64,000 bases of DNA from Flavobacterium sp. (GTDB lineage Bacteria > Bacteroidota > Bacteroidia > Flavobacteriales > Flavobacteriaceae). A program made the position numbers and the translations under genes. Each line of letters starts with the position of its first letter. The first letter of the stretch is position 1. This document shows, in pieces, positions 28,691 through 38,353 of the stretch. Location of the stretch: contig NZ_JAPZSU010000039.1 in the NCBI RefSeq assembly GCF_027531905.1, forward strand, positions 1 to 64,000, written 5' to 3'. The notes under the pieces were generated by a model. That model saw nothing but the letters and a program-made list of their open reading frames with translations. It was not told where the DNA came from and ran no database searches.

Positions 28691-31111
28691 ATGAAAATAT
28701 CCTATAACTGGTTAAAACAATTCATTAAAATAGATTGGAATTCCGAAGAAACAGCAGCATTATTAACAGACTTAGGTCTTGAAGTAGAAACAGTTGACAA
28801 ATACCAATCCGTTAAAGGCGGTTTAGAAGGTATCGTTGTGGGACATGTTTTGACTTGTGAACAGCATCCTGATGCCGATCGATTAAAAGTAACCACTGTA
28901 GATTTAGGCGATGGCGTTCCCGTTCAAATAGTTTGTGGCGCTAGTAATGTTGGTGCGGGTCAAAAAGTAGCTGTTGCCACTATCGGAACTGTATTATATG
29001 ACAAAGAAGGGAATCCGTTTACCATAAAAAAAGGAAAAATACGCGGACAAGAAAGTCATGGTATGATTTGCGCTGAAGACGAATTAGGTCTAGGTGAAAG
29101 TCATGATGGAATTATGATTCTTGATGAAACTTTACTTCCTGGAACAAAGGCCGCCTCAGTTTTTAATATTGAAAATGACGAAGTGTTTGAAATTGGATTA
29201 ACTCCAAATCGTGCAGACGCCATGAGCCATTTAGGAACCGCTCGTGACCTCAGGGCTGGTATGCTACAAAGTGGTGTTAATGTAGAATTAATCACACCAT
29301 CGGTAACCAGTTTTAGAGTTGATAAAAGAACGTTAAAAATTGATGTTGATGTAAAAGAAAACAAATTAGCTCCTAGATATTGTGGCGTTACTATTTCAGG
29401 GATAACAGTAAAACCTTCCCCTGAATGGTTGCAAAATAGATTAAAAGCAATAGGAATAAATCCTAAAAACAATATTGTAGATGTCACAAATTATGTTTTA
29501 CACGATTTAGGACAACCACTTCACGCATTTGACGCTAGCAAAATTAACGGAAAAATTCAGGTAAAAACTCTACCTACAGGAACCAAATTCACTACACTTG
29601 ATGAAGTTGAAAGAACGTTACATGAAGAAGATGTAATGATCTGTGATGACAAAGGCCCAATGTGTATTGCTGGCGTATTTGGCGGCAAAAATTCTGGAGT
29701 TACTGAAAACACTACATCAATTTTTCTTGAAAGTGCCTACTTTAATCCTGTAAGCGTAAGAAAAACAGCCAAAAGACATCAATTAAACACCGATGCTTCT
29801 TTTCGTTTTGAAAGAGGTATCGATCCTACTATAACAGAATATGCCTTAAAAAGAGCCGCTTTGTTGATCCAAGAAGTAGGTGGTGGCGAAATTACTTCAG
29901 ATATAGTTAATGTCTATCCAAAGAAAATAGAAGATTTCCCTGTCTTTTTAAATTTTAATAAAGTAGCCAAAATCATTGGACAGGAGCTACCAAAAGACAC
30001 CATTAAACAAATTTTAGCATCGTTAGAAATCAAAGTTAATAGCGTTTCTGATGCAGGATTAGGCTTAACAATTCCTTCCTATCGAGTGGATGTCCAAAGA
30101 GAAATTGATGTAATCGAAGAAATCCTTCGTGTGTATGGTTACAACAACATTAGCTTTTCTAAAAAACTGAATGCGACTGTATTTAATGCTCCAAGAAACG
30201 AAGATTACAAAGTACAAAATACCGTTGCCTCGCAGTTAAACGCACAAGGTTTTCATGAAATGATGGCCAATTCTTTGACTACTGCTACTTATGCACAACT
30301 ATCCGAAGTACTCAAAGAAGAACACAATGTTACCATGCTAAACCCTTTGAGTAGTGATTTAGCAACCATGCGTCAGTCACTATTGTTTTCTGGTTTAGAA
30401 GCTTTAGGCTACAATATCAACAGAAAAAATGCAGATCTAAAGTTATTTGAATTCGGAAAATCCTATCACAACTATCCTTCTGGATATGAAGAGAAAAAGC
30501 ATTTGACTTTATTTCAGACTGGAAACAGCAATCAAGAAAGCTGGACACAAGCCTTACAACCTTCCAATTTCTTTTTATTTAAAGGATATGTTACGGCCAT
30601 TTTAGACAAATTAGGTATTCAAAAAACGAACAGTTTTCCAGTACCTTCAGATGTGTTTTCAGAAGGCATAGCACTAGGTTTAGGTCAAGATACGCTAGTT
30701 GAATTTGGAGTAGTTAAAAAATCAATTCTAAAACACTTTGGAATTAAGCAAGAAGTATTTTATGCAGATTTTAATTGGGCACTAGTTTTAAAACTTGTTT
30801 CAAACAAAATTAAGTTTACCGATATTCCAAAATATCCTGAAGTACGAAGAGATTTGGCTTTATTACTAGATAATGAAGTTTCTTATGATGCAATATATAA
30901 AATTGCGCGTCAAACCGAGAAATCATTATTAAAAGAAGTTAATCTTTTTGATGTTTACCAAGGTACTAATTTACCCGAAGGCAAAAAATCATACGCCTTA
31001 AGCTTTACTATTCAAGACAACAATAAAACACTAGAAGATACACAAATAGACAAAATAATGTCTAAGCTCCAAAAGAATTTTGAAACAGAACTTGGAGCAG
31101 TTTTGAGATAA
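28691..31111 (+). CDS. pheT: Phenylalanine--tRNA ligase beta subunit
   Basis: MKISYNWLKQFI, tRNA-binding domain, SFRFERGIDP, C-terminal anticodon-binding domain. Confidence 0.97.
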   Translation: MKISYNWLKQFIKIDWNSEETAALLTDLGLEVETVDKYQSVKGGLEGIVVGHVLTCEQHPDADRLKVTTVDLGDGVPVQIVCGASNVGAGQKVAVATIGTVLYDKEGNPFTIKKGKIRGQESHGMICAEDELGLGESHDGIMILDETLLPGTKAASVFNIENDEVFEIGLTPNRADAMSHLGTARDLRAGMLQSGVNVELITPSVTSFRVDKRTLKIDVDVKENKLAPRYCGVTISGITVKPSPEWLQNRLKAIGINPKNNIVDVTNYVLHDLGQPLHAFDASKINGKIQVKTLPTGTKFTTLDEVERTLHEEDVMICDDKGPMCIAGVFGGKNSGVTENTTSIFLESAYFNPVSVRKTAKRHQLNTDASFRFERGIDPTITEYALKRAALLIQEVGGGEITSDIVNVYPKKIEDFPVFLNFNKVAKIIGQELPKDTIKQILASLEIKVNSVSDAGLGLTIPSYRVDVQREIDVIEEILRVYGYNNISFSKKLNATVFNAPRNEDYKVQNTVASQLNAQGFHEMMANSLTTATYAQLSEVLKEEHNVTMLNPLSSDLATMRQSLLFSGLEALGYNINRKNADLKLFEFGKSYHNYPSGYEEKKHLTLFQTGNSNQESWTQALQPSNFFLFKGYVTAILDKLGIQKTNSFPVPSDVFSEGIALGLGQDTLVEFGVVKKSILKHFGIKQEVFYADFNWALVLKLVSNKIKFTDIPKYPEVRRDLALLLDNEVSYDAIYKIARQTEKSLLKEVNLFDVYQGTNLPEGKKSYALSFTIQDNNKTLEDTQIDKIMSKLQKNFETELGAVLR

Positions 31112-31165
31112 ATTATTGAATTAATTACATACAAAATAAAATATTTTATATTTATTTTGTAGAAA

Positions 31166-31202
31166 GTAAGTCGGTAAAGATTAATTTCTTTACCGACTTT
31201 TT
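31166..31202 (+). terminator. Intrinsic terminator of pheT
   Basis: AAGTCGGTAAAGATTAATTTCTTTACCGACTTTTTTA. Confidence 0.85.
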
Positions 31203-31403
31203 TATTGCATTGATTCAACCTTGAACCCGCATTATACCTTGTAATAAATCCGAATTATTCAATAAGGGCATGACTCTAGAACAATTTTTGAAAAAGAATC
31301 TTTCAAGAGAATCAATAGAGTATCGTCCTTTTTTAAAAAGATAACAATTAGCCTACTATTGGCCGACAATTGATAAAATAATTTTAAATTAACTTAACTG
31401 AAA

Positions 31404-31452
31404 AACCTCAAAACACTAGTAAATACATGCGCTTTGAGGTTTTATTTTTTTA
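31404..31452. terminator. Hairpin downstream of rho
   Basis: AACCTCAAAAC ... GCTTTGAGGTTTTATTTTTTT. Confidence 0.5.
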
Positions 31453-31477
31453 TTTAATTTAATGCTATTTAACTGAT

Positions 31478-33298
31478 TTAGTCATTCATCGAAATCAAAA
31501 ATTCTTCGTTGTTACGGGTTTTCTTAAATCGATCATTAATAAAATCCATCGCTTCAATAGGATTCATATCTGACAAGTATTTTCGCATAATCCACATTCT
31601 ATGTAAGGTATTTTGATCTAGAAGTAAATCATCACGTCTTGTACTAGATGAAGTCAAATCAATTGCAGGAAAAATACGTTTGTTCGCAATTTTTCTATCC
31701 AATTGTAGTTCCATGTTACCTGTACCTTTGAATTCTTCAAAAATAACTTCATCCATTTTAGAACCAGTCTCGGTCAAAGCCGTAGCAATGATACTTAATG
31801 AACCACCATTTTCGACATTTCTAGCCGCTCCAAAAAAGCGTTTTGGTTTTTGTAAGGCATTCGCATCCACACCACCACTTAAGACTTTACCTGATGCAGG
31901 CTGAACAGTATTATAAGCTCTTGCTAAACGGGTAATTGAGTCTAACAACACTACTACATCATGACCACATTCTACTAATCGTTTAGCTTTTTCAAGAACA
32001 ATATTAGCAATTTTCACGTGTTCTTGAGGCTCTCTATCAAAAGTAGAAGCAATCACCTCTCCTCTTACACTGCGTTGCATATCTGTAACCTCTTCAGGGC
32101 GTTCATCAATTAATAGAACTATCAAATACACTTCAGGATGGTTGGCAGCTATGGCATTAGCAATGTCCTTCAACAACATGGTTTTACCTGTTTTAGGCTG
32201 TGCAACGATCATTCCACGTTGTCCTTTCCCTATGGGTGAAAACAAATCGATAATTCGTGTAGAAATTGTACTTTGCTTTTCTGCCAATTTGAACTTTTCT
32301 GAAGGAAAAACTGGCGTTAGATGTTCAAAAGAAACTCTGTCGCGTACTACTTGTGGGTCATGTCCATTAATTTTTAAAACACGAACTAATGGAAAATATT
32401 TTTCGCCTTCTTTGGGTGGACGGACTACACCTTTTACAGTATCACCCGTTTTTAATCCAAACAAGCGAATTTGAGAAGTTGACAGATAAATATCATCTGG
32501 AGAAGCTAAATAATTATAATCTGAGGAGCGAAGAAAGCCATAACCATCAGGCATCATTTCTAATACGCCTTCGCTTTCAATAATGCCATCAAACTCAAAA
32601 TCGGCATCTTTAAAATTATTTTTTTTGTTTTTAAAATTGGGGTTTGGATTGTTATTACCATTATTGCCATTCCCGTTGGGGTTAGGACTTTGATTAGGAT
32701 TTCCGTTTTGTTTTTTAATCTGGTTAGGATTAATTTTTTTTACAGTTGCTGGATTCTCTAGTATTTGATTTGATTTATTTTCAACCGTTTCCTCATTTGC
32801 AATTGAAGGAATATTTAAAGGAATTTCAGCAGTTTCTTTAGCACTTTTACTTTCTTCTTTTTCCCTTTGTAGCGCCATTTTTTTCTCGTATGCCGCTTTA
32901 TTAAACTTGACTACTTTATTTGTTTTTCTTTCTAAAACCGGTTCATCTTTTTGTTTTTCTTCAACAATTAAGTCTGAAGCATTTGGCGCTACCGTTTTGC
33001 TACTAGACGAAACAACTTGTGCTTCGGGCTCTTTTTGTTCAAATAACGTATTAGAATTATCTTCTGATTTTTTTGATTTTTTTACTGGTACAATTCGTGC
33101 TCGTTTGGTTTTTTCGCTTTCAATTGTCGCTTTGGAAGCACTGTTTTCAACCGTTTTGGAAGTTGCTTCTTGATGCTCTAAAATAAGGCCAATTAAAGTT
33201 TCTTTTTTTACACCATTAAACTTTATTGTTTTTGCTGTTTTAGCAATTTCTTGAAGCTCAGTAAGCTTCAATTCTTTTAATGCAGAAATATCAAACAT
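31478..33298 (-). CDS. rho: Transcription termination factor Rho with long low-complexity N-terminal insertion
   Basis: [51 protein letters not shown]; Asn/Pro/Gly-rich insertion [22 protein letters not shown]. Confidence 0.97.
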   Translation of the reverse strand: MFDISALKELKLTELQEIAKTAKTIKFNGVKKETLIGLILEHQEATSKTVENSASKATIESEKTKRARIVPVKKSKKSEDNSNTLFEQKEPEAQVVSSSSKTVAPNASDLIVEEKQKDEPVLERKTNKVVKFNKAAYEKKMALQREKEESKSAKETAEIPLNIPSIANEETVENKSNQILENPATVKKINPNQIKKQNGNPNQSPNPNGNGNNGNNNPNPNFKNKKNNFKDADFEFDGIIESEGVLEMMPDGYGFLRSSDYNYLASPDDIYLSTSQIRLFGLKTGDTVKGVVRPPKEGEKYFPLVRVLKINGHDPQVVRDRVSFEHLTPVFPSEKFKLAEKQSTISTRIIDLFSPIGKGQRGMIVAQPKTGKTMLLKDIANAIAANHPEVYLIVLLIDERPEEVTDMQRSVRGEVIASTFDREPQEHVKIANIVLEKAKRLVECGHDVVVLLDSITRLARAYNTVQPASGKVLSGGVDANALQKPKRFFGAARNVENGGSLSIIATALTETGSKMDEVIFEEFKGTGNMELQLDRKIANKRIFPAIDLTSSSTRRDDLLLDQNTLHRMWIMRKYLSDMNPIEAMDFINDRFKKTRNNEEFLISMND

Positions 33299-33482
33299 GA
33301 ATGTTCTATTAGATTATTTATTTTGGGAAACCGTGTGAAGAAATTGAATGGATTTTTTTTTCTTGAATCAACCGCAGGATGAAGTGCTTACGGATTTATA
33401 TTGCAATAATACGAATAAAAATCAATCATACAATAGTATTTATAAAAAAGAAAATATATTTTTGCGTTAGAATATTAGTAAC

Positions 33483-33896
33483 ATGATACAGAGAATTCAG
33501 ACTATCTATTTGTTTTTAGCCTTTTTGGTTACTTTGGTTGTACCCTTTGTTTTTCCATTATGGACAACAAATGACACAAAAGACTTTTATTTTATGCAAA
33601 ACCCAATTTATGTAGCTCTTTTAGGATTAAACACTACGTTATCTTTGGTAAGCATTTTTTCATTTAAAAAGAGACAAAATCAATTTGTACTAGGCAGATT
33701 GAATATGATATTAAATTTAATTTTATTAGGATTGTTTGTATATCGTTCACTAAATTTATCTGGAGAAACCCCTTTGGTTTCTGAGAAAGGTATTGGGATG
33801 TTTGTGCCTGTCTTGGCTATCGTGTTATTAGTTTTAGCTAATAAAGCCATCAAGAAGGATGAAGATCTTGTAAAATCTGTGGACAGATTGAGATAA
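33483..33896 (+). CDS. DUF4293-like four-TM membrane protein
   Basis: MIQRIQTIYLFLAFLVTLVVPFVFPLW, four hydrophobic segments. Confidence 0.8.
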   Translation: MIQRIQTIYLFLAFLVTLVVPFVFPLWTTNDTKDFYFMQNPIYVALLGLNTTLSLVSIFSFKKRQNQFVLGRLNMILNLILLGLFVYRSLNLSGETPLVSEKGIGMFVPVLAIVLLVLANKAIKKDEDLVKSVDRLR

Positions 33897-33925
33897 ACCT
33901 ATAAACTTAGTTTATTTGTGCGAAG

Positions 33926-33956
33926 GAAACCCGAATTTAAATTCGGGTTTTTTTAT
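33926..33956 (+). terminator. Intrinsic terminator
   Basis: AAACCCGAATTTAAATTCGGGTTTTTTT. Confidence 0.8.
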
Positions 33957-34017
33957 TGAAAAATACTGCTTGTTTTTAATTAAAAATAATACATTTGGAA
34001 ACAGCAATACCTACTAT

Positions 34018-34677
34018 ATGCAAACAATTAATATTCATTTGGCTGACGACCATCAAATACTTATTGACGGAATTAAAACCCTTTTAAATACCGTTCCAGG
34101 ATTTTCTATCGTTGGTACTTCATTAAACGGAACCTGTATTTACGAAGAAGTCATTGAAAACAATGCTGATGTATTAGTTTTAGACATTAGTATGCCTGAA
34201 AAAGATGGCATACAGGTATTAAAAGAATTTACTAAAAAAGGATTCCCTTGCAAAGTAATTATTTTATCAAGCTATGATGATTTAAAAATCGTAAAAGAGG
34301 TTATGAAACTTGGTGCTAGTGGTTATCTTACCAAGCAGTGTGCAAGCGAAAGTATCATAGAAGCTATTCAGGTAATTACTATGGGACAGGAATATTTCTG
34401 TAAAACTGTTCAGAATAAAATCTTTAATACGGCAACAAAAAACAATCCAAAACTAAAGGCGATACCAAAAGCAATTCCGGCAACATTGACTGAAAGAGAA
34501 TTAGAAATCATTATATTAATTTCACTTGAGTATAGTGGAAAAGAAATCAGTGAACAATTATTCATCAGTACTAATACGGTTGAAACCCACCGTAAAAATA
34601 TTATGAAAAAAATTAAAGCCAAAAACACCATAAGCATTGTGAAATATGCCTTAAAACACAAATTGATTAAGCCTTAA
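34018..34677 (+). CDS. NarL/FixJ-type response regulator
   Basis: Receiver domain (LADDHQILIDGIKTLL, VLDISMPEKDG, GYLTK) and LuxR HTH (LTERELEIIILISLEYSGKEISEQLFISTNTVETHRKNIMKKI); start trimmed to ATG 34018. Confidence 0.93.
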   Translation: MQTINIHLADDHQILIDGIKTLLNTVPGFSIVGTSLNGTCIYEEVIENNADVLVLDISMPEKDGIQVLKEFTKKGFPCKVIILSSYDDLKIVKEVMKLGASGYLTKQCASESIIEAIQVITMGQEYFCKTVQNKIFNTATKNNPKLKAIPKAIPATLTERELEIIILISLEYSGKEISEQLFISTNTVETHRKNIMKKIKAKNTISIVKYALKHKLIKP

Positions 34678-34682
34678 AAACA

Positions 34683-34718
34683 GAAAAAGGATTTAAAAAT
34701 AAATCCTTTTTCAAATAA
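34683..34718. terminator. Hairpin terminator
   Basis: AAAAAGGATTTAAAAATAAATCCTTTTT. Confidence 0.7.
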
Positions 34719-34722
34719 AAAT

Positions 34723-34923
34723 TTAAAGAACAACAACTTGAGCTGCTACCTTACCCTTTCTTGCTTCTTCCTCACCCAAATCATCTGCATTAATTCCTTT
34801 TTGTATAGAATCTCCTTTAATTTTTGTCTGTTCTGCAGGCAATATATCTTCATCATTTGTACATGATGTTAAAACTGAAGCCATAGAAATAAAACAAATT
34901 GTAGTTAAAAAAAACTTTTTCAT
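34723..34923 (-). CDS. Small lipoprotein (66 aa)
   Basis: MKKFFLTTICFISMASVLTSCTNDED lipobox; between the regulator and kinase genes. Confidence 0.6.
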   Translation of the reverse strand: MKKFFLTTICFISMASVLTSCTNDEDILPAEQTKIKGDSIQKGINADDLGEEEARKGKVAAQVVVL

Positions 34924-34989
34924 TATTTTTACTTTTTTAAATTAAACAGAACAATAGTACTAATTTTATATTAAAATTTAAAAAAAATC

Positions 34990-36675
34990 ATGAAATATAT
35001 TTTAATTTATTGGTTTATTATAATTCCGTTTATAGTGTTTTCACAAAATAATAAAAAAGTTGATAGCATAAATAGTAATAACACTAGCATATTACTCAAC
35101 AAAGCGATTGAAAACTGGAAAAATGACCGTTATGAAACTTCTTTAAAGCAAGCTAATTTAGCACTTAAACAAGCTTTACTTTATAAAAACAATTACTTGA
35201 TTGCCAAATCATACAATACTATTGGAGTTAATTTTGATGACCTTTTTATGCTTGACAAAGCTTTTTTTTATTACGAAAAGAGCTTAAAACATGCGAACAA
35301 AACAACTGACGACACTTTAAAAGGAAAAATTTACAACAATTTGGCCAACATTTATTTTTTTGAGAAAAAGGATTTCAAAAAAGGCATAGAGTATTATAAA
35401 AAATCATTAGTTCACACCAAAAAAATTGCTGATACAACTAAAATATTCTTAAGAAAACTAAATATCACTTGGGCTTATTTTCAAGAAAATCAATACAAAA
35501 CTGCTAAGCCTTATCTTGATTATTTGAATAAACACAAAAGCAAATTTGCTGATGAATCCACTTTAATCATATTAAATATGCTAAATGGCTTGTATGCAGA
35601 ATACAAGAATGATCCCATAAAAGCAGATGTTTTTTATAAAAAAGCAATTCAGTACGGTGAAAAAAGTAACGAAAAATTTGATTTATCCATAACTTACAAC
35701 AAGTACTCCTTATTCTTAGCCAAAATCAAAAAATTTGAAGAAGCCTATAAGTATAGCAAAAAGTATGAGGATTTAAACAACCAAATTCAAAACGATAGTA
35801 AAATTAAAACCGCAAAAAACATAGGAATTAATTTAGAAGTTGAAGAAAACAAAAGAGAAATAAATAAAATATCCAACACCTACAAGTCAAAGGAAACTTA
35901 TTGGATCGAGCAACAATCGCGTAACAAAAAAATTGTGATTTTGGTGCTTACGCTTTCGCTCTTAGTATTCGTAATTTTTTACGCTTTTTCCCAAAACGAA
36001 AAATTAAAACAATACAATAGATTAAAAGAAATCCAAAGCAAAGTACAACAAAACGTAATCAATGCCACTATAGATGGACAAGAGTCCGAACGCAAAAAAA
36101 TTGCCGCTTTTCTGCATGATAACATCAGTGCCTTACTTTCATCTGCTGGAATGCATCTCAATGTATTTAGTGCAATGAATCAAAATCAATCTGACGAAAT
36201 CATAAAAACAAAATACATTCTAGAAGAAGCTCATCATAAAGTAAGAGATTTGTCACATGAATTGATGCCTTCACTTTTAGTCCGATTTGGTCTATTATAT
36301 GCCTTGGATGATTTGTGCGAAAAAAACTCTAACTCGAAAATTAAATTTGATTATCACAACACCATCGAGACACACACTCGATTTGAAGAAGCTTTCGAGA
36401 TGAAACTATTTTTTATTGTTTCTGAGTTATTAAACAATATACTAAAACACAGTGGAGCCAATAGGGCAAAACTAGAAACAAGCCTTGAAAACAATCAACT
36501 ATTCGTCAAAATAAAAGACAACGGAAAAGGATTTGACGACCTTCAACAAAACAGTACAGACGGCTACGGCATCAACAGAATCAAAGCACGAATTAACAAC
36601 ATGAAAGGAGAGTTCGTAATCAAGTCCAGAAAAAATCAAGGTACAACCATAAAACTTAATGTTCCTGTTGAATAA
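34990..36675 (+). CDS. TPR-containing sensor histidine kinase (HisKA_3/HATPase_c)
   Basis: Signal peptide, TPR-like repeats, TM helix, FLHDNISALLSSAGMHL, ELLNNILKHSGA, DNGKGFD, GYGINRIKARI. Confidence 0.9.
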   Translation: MKYILIYWFIIIPFIVFSQNNKKVDSINSNNTSILLNKAIENWKNDRYETSLKQANLALKQALLYKNNYLIAKSYNTIGVNFDDLFMLDKAFFYYEKSLKHANKTTDDTLKGKIYNNLANIYFFEKKDFKKGIEYYKKSLVHTKKIADTTKIFLRKLNITWAYFQENQYKTAKPYLDYLNKHKSKFADESTLIILNMLNGLYAEYKNDPIKADVFYKKAIQYGEKSNEKFDLSITYNKYSLFLAKIKKFEEAYKYSKKYEDLNNQIQNDSKIKTAKNIGINLEVEENKREINKISNTYKSKETYWIEQQSRNKKIVILVLTLSLLVFVIFYAFSQNEKLKQYNRLKEIQSKVQQNVINATIDGQESERKKIAAFLHDNISALLSSAGMHLNVFSAMNQNQSDEIIKTKYILEEAHHKVRDLSHELMPSLLVRFGLLYALDDLCEKNSNSKIKFDYHNTIETHTRFEEAFEMKLFFIVSELLNNILKHSGANRAKLETSLENNQLFVKIKDNGKGFDDLQQNSTDGYGINRIKARINNMKGEFVIKSRKNQGTTIKLNVPVE

Positions 36676-37167
36676 TTATTTTTTCATTTCTACAATCTCC
36701 AAGTCTTTAATTTTATCACCCTCAATCACAAAGCGCAGCAGTGTACGCACCTGATGAAAACCACTTTTTCCGGCAGCGCCAGGATTCATGTGCAACAAAT
36801 TATTTTTCTTATCAAACTGAACTTTCAAAATATGAGAGTGCCCACAAATAAATAATTTAGGCGGATTCGTCGCCATTTCATCTCTAACAGCAGGATTGTA
36901 TTTCCCAGGATAACCGCCAATATGTGTAATCCAAACCGAAACTTGCTCACACACAAACCGATTGTGTAACGGAAATTCAACTCTAGCTTCATTCCCATCA
37001 ATATTACCATACACTGCTCGCAAAGGCTTGTGTTTTTTTAGCGTATCGGTCACATTCAAATCTCCAATATCTCCTGCATGCCAAACTTCATCAGCCCAAT
37101 CAACATGTTTCAAAATCGCCTCATCGATGTGGCTGTGCGTATCCGAAAGCAAAAGAATTCTGGTCAT
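36676..37167 (-). CDS. YfcE/MJ0936-type metallophosphoesterase
   Basis: MTRILLLSDTHSHIDEAI, WHAGDIGDLNV, YGNIDG, ITHIGGYPGKY, CGHSH; the upstream ORF extension lies in repeat DNA. Confidence 0.9.
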   Translation of the reverse strand: MTRILLLSDTHSHIDEAILKHVDWADEVWHAGDIGDLNVTDTLKKHKPLRAVYGNIDGNEARVEFPLHNRFVCEQVSVWITHIGGYPGKYNPAVRDEMATNPPKLFICGHSHILKVQFDKKNNLLHMNPGAAGKSGFHQVRTLLRFVIEGDKIKDLEIVEMKK

Positions 37168-37277
37168 ACTATGAAAAATTAAAATAAAAGACAGCAAAAA
37201 TAAGCGCTTCTCTCCCATTCTAGCCAAAATTTGAAGTTCTTTTTTTTGGAGCCAAACAAAAGACAAAAAATAAACAT

Positions 37278-37374
37278 GGGTTCCCGCTGTCCTTCCTATC
37301 TTTTTTTTATACCTGTCAGGTTTTAAAAACCTGACAGGTATAAAAAAAAGGATATTCCCTCCCATCAGGGCTAG
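37278..37374 (-). repeat. Variable-palindrome intergenic element, copy 3
   Basis: Reverse complement CTAGCCCTGATGGGAGGGAATATCCTTTTTTT[palindrome]AAAAAAAAGATAGGAAGGACAGCGGGAACCC; palindrome 37301-37349 has 24-bp perfect arms. Confidence 0.7.
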
Positions 37375-37531
37375 CATCAAACATTCGGCATTTATTCAGG
37401 CAATTACAAAAATGATATAAAAACAAAAAAATCACTCTAAAGATTGTAAATTTGCAGCCAATAAAACAAGCAATCGTTACCATACCTTTGTAGCGAATTA
37501 AAACGATTACAACCCAAAATCACAAAACATC

Positions 37532-38269
37532 TTGAGGTACTTTATACAATTAGCCTATAACGGAACTGCTTATCACGGTTGGCAATACCAACCCAACGCC
37601 AGTTCTGTACAAGAAACGCTGAACAAAGCCCTTTCGGTGCTTTTGAATACTACAGTCAATATTATGGGTGCTGGTAGGACTGATACTGGCGTACATGCCA
37701 GCCAAATGTATGCTCATTTTGATAGTGAAAAAGAACTTGACACAGAAACCTTGGTACACAAACTCAATTCATATTTACCAAAAGATATCGCCATATTTGA
37801 CATTATCCCCGTAAGCGATGAAGCGCATTCCCGATTTGATGCTACCAAACGCACTTACGAATACCATATCAATACTATAAAAAATCCTTTTCTAGAAGGA
37901 TTGAGTTGGTATTACCACCAAGATTTGGATGTAGCCTTAATGAATGAAGCTGCTAAATTATTGTTAAATCATACCGACTTTCAGTGCTTTTCGAAAGTCA
38001 ATACCGACGTAAATACATTTGATTGCACTATATTTGACGCAGTTTGGAGAAAGGAAAAAGATAGTTTGATTTTTACCATTTCGGCCAATCGTTTTTTGAG
38101 AAACATGGTGCGTTCTATTGTAGGAACATTAGTCAATGTGGGATTGCATAAAATCACTTTGGTTGATTTTGAAAACATCATAAAAAGCAAAAACAGAGAA
38201 AAAGCAGGTTTTTCGGTTCCAGCACATGGTTTGTACTTAACCGAAATTACTTATGAATACCTAAAATAG
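37532..38269 (+). CDS. truA: tRNA pseudouridine(38-40) synthase
   Basis: LAYNGTAYHGWQYQPNASSVQETLNKAL, GAGRTDTGVHASQMYAHF, FLRNMVRSIVGTLVNVG; TTG start. Confidence 0.96.
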   Translation: MRYFIQLAYNGTAYHGWQYQPNASSVQETLNKALSVLLNTTVNIMGAGRTDTGVHASQMYAHFDSEKELDTETLVHKLNSYLPKDIAIFDIIPVSDEAHSRFDATKRTYEYHINTIKNPFLEGLSWYYHQDLDVALMNEAAKLLLNHTDFQCFSKVNTDVNTFDCTIFDAVWRKEKDSLIFTISANRFLRNMVRSIVGTLVNVGLHKITLVDFENIIKSKNREKAGFSVPAHGLYLTEITYEYLK

Positions 38270-38350
38270 CCCCGATAGTAGTGGAAATCCTTTTTTGTTT
38301 TTCCTTTAAAAACAAAAAAGATTGCAGCGAATAGCGGGAAATAGCTCCTA
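38267..38350 (+). repeat. Variable-palindrome intergenic element, copy 4 (overlaps the truA stop codon)
   Basis: TAGCCCCGATAGTAGTGGAAATCCTTTTTTGTTTTTCCTTTAAAAACAAAAAAGATTGCAGCGAATAGCGGGAAATAGCTCCT. Confidence 0.8.
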
Positions 38351-38353
38351 AAC

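Noticed and set aside
31680-33173. Plus-strand ORFs within rho (31680, 32142, 32389, 32907)
   Set aside because: Shadow ORFs opposite a well-conserved gene; no recognisable motifs.
37168-37380. N-terminal extension of the metallophosphoesterase ORF (MMLALMGGNILFFIP...)
   Set aside because: Falls in the variable-palindrome repeat; the family start MTRILLLSDTH is at 37167.
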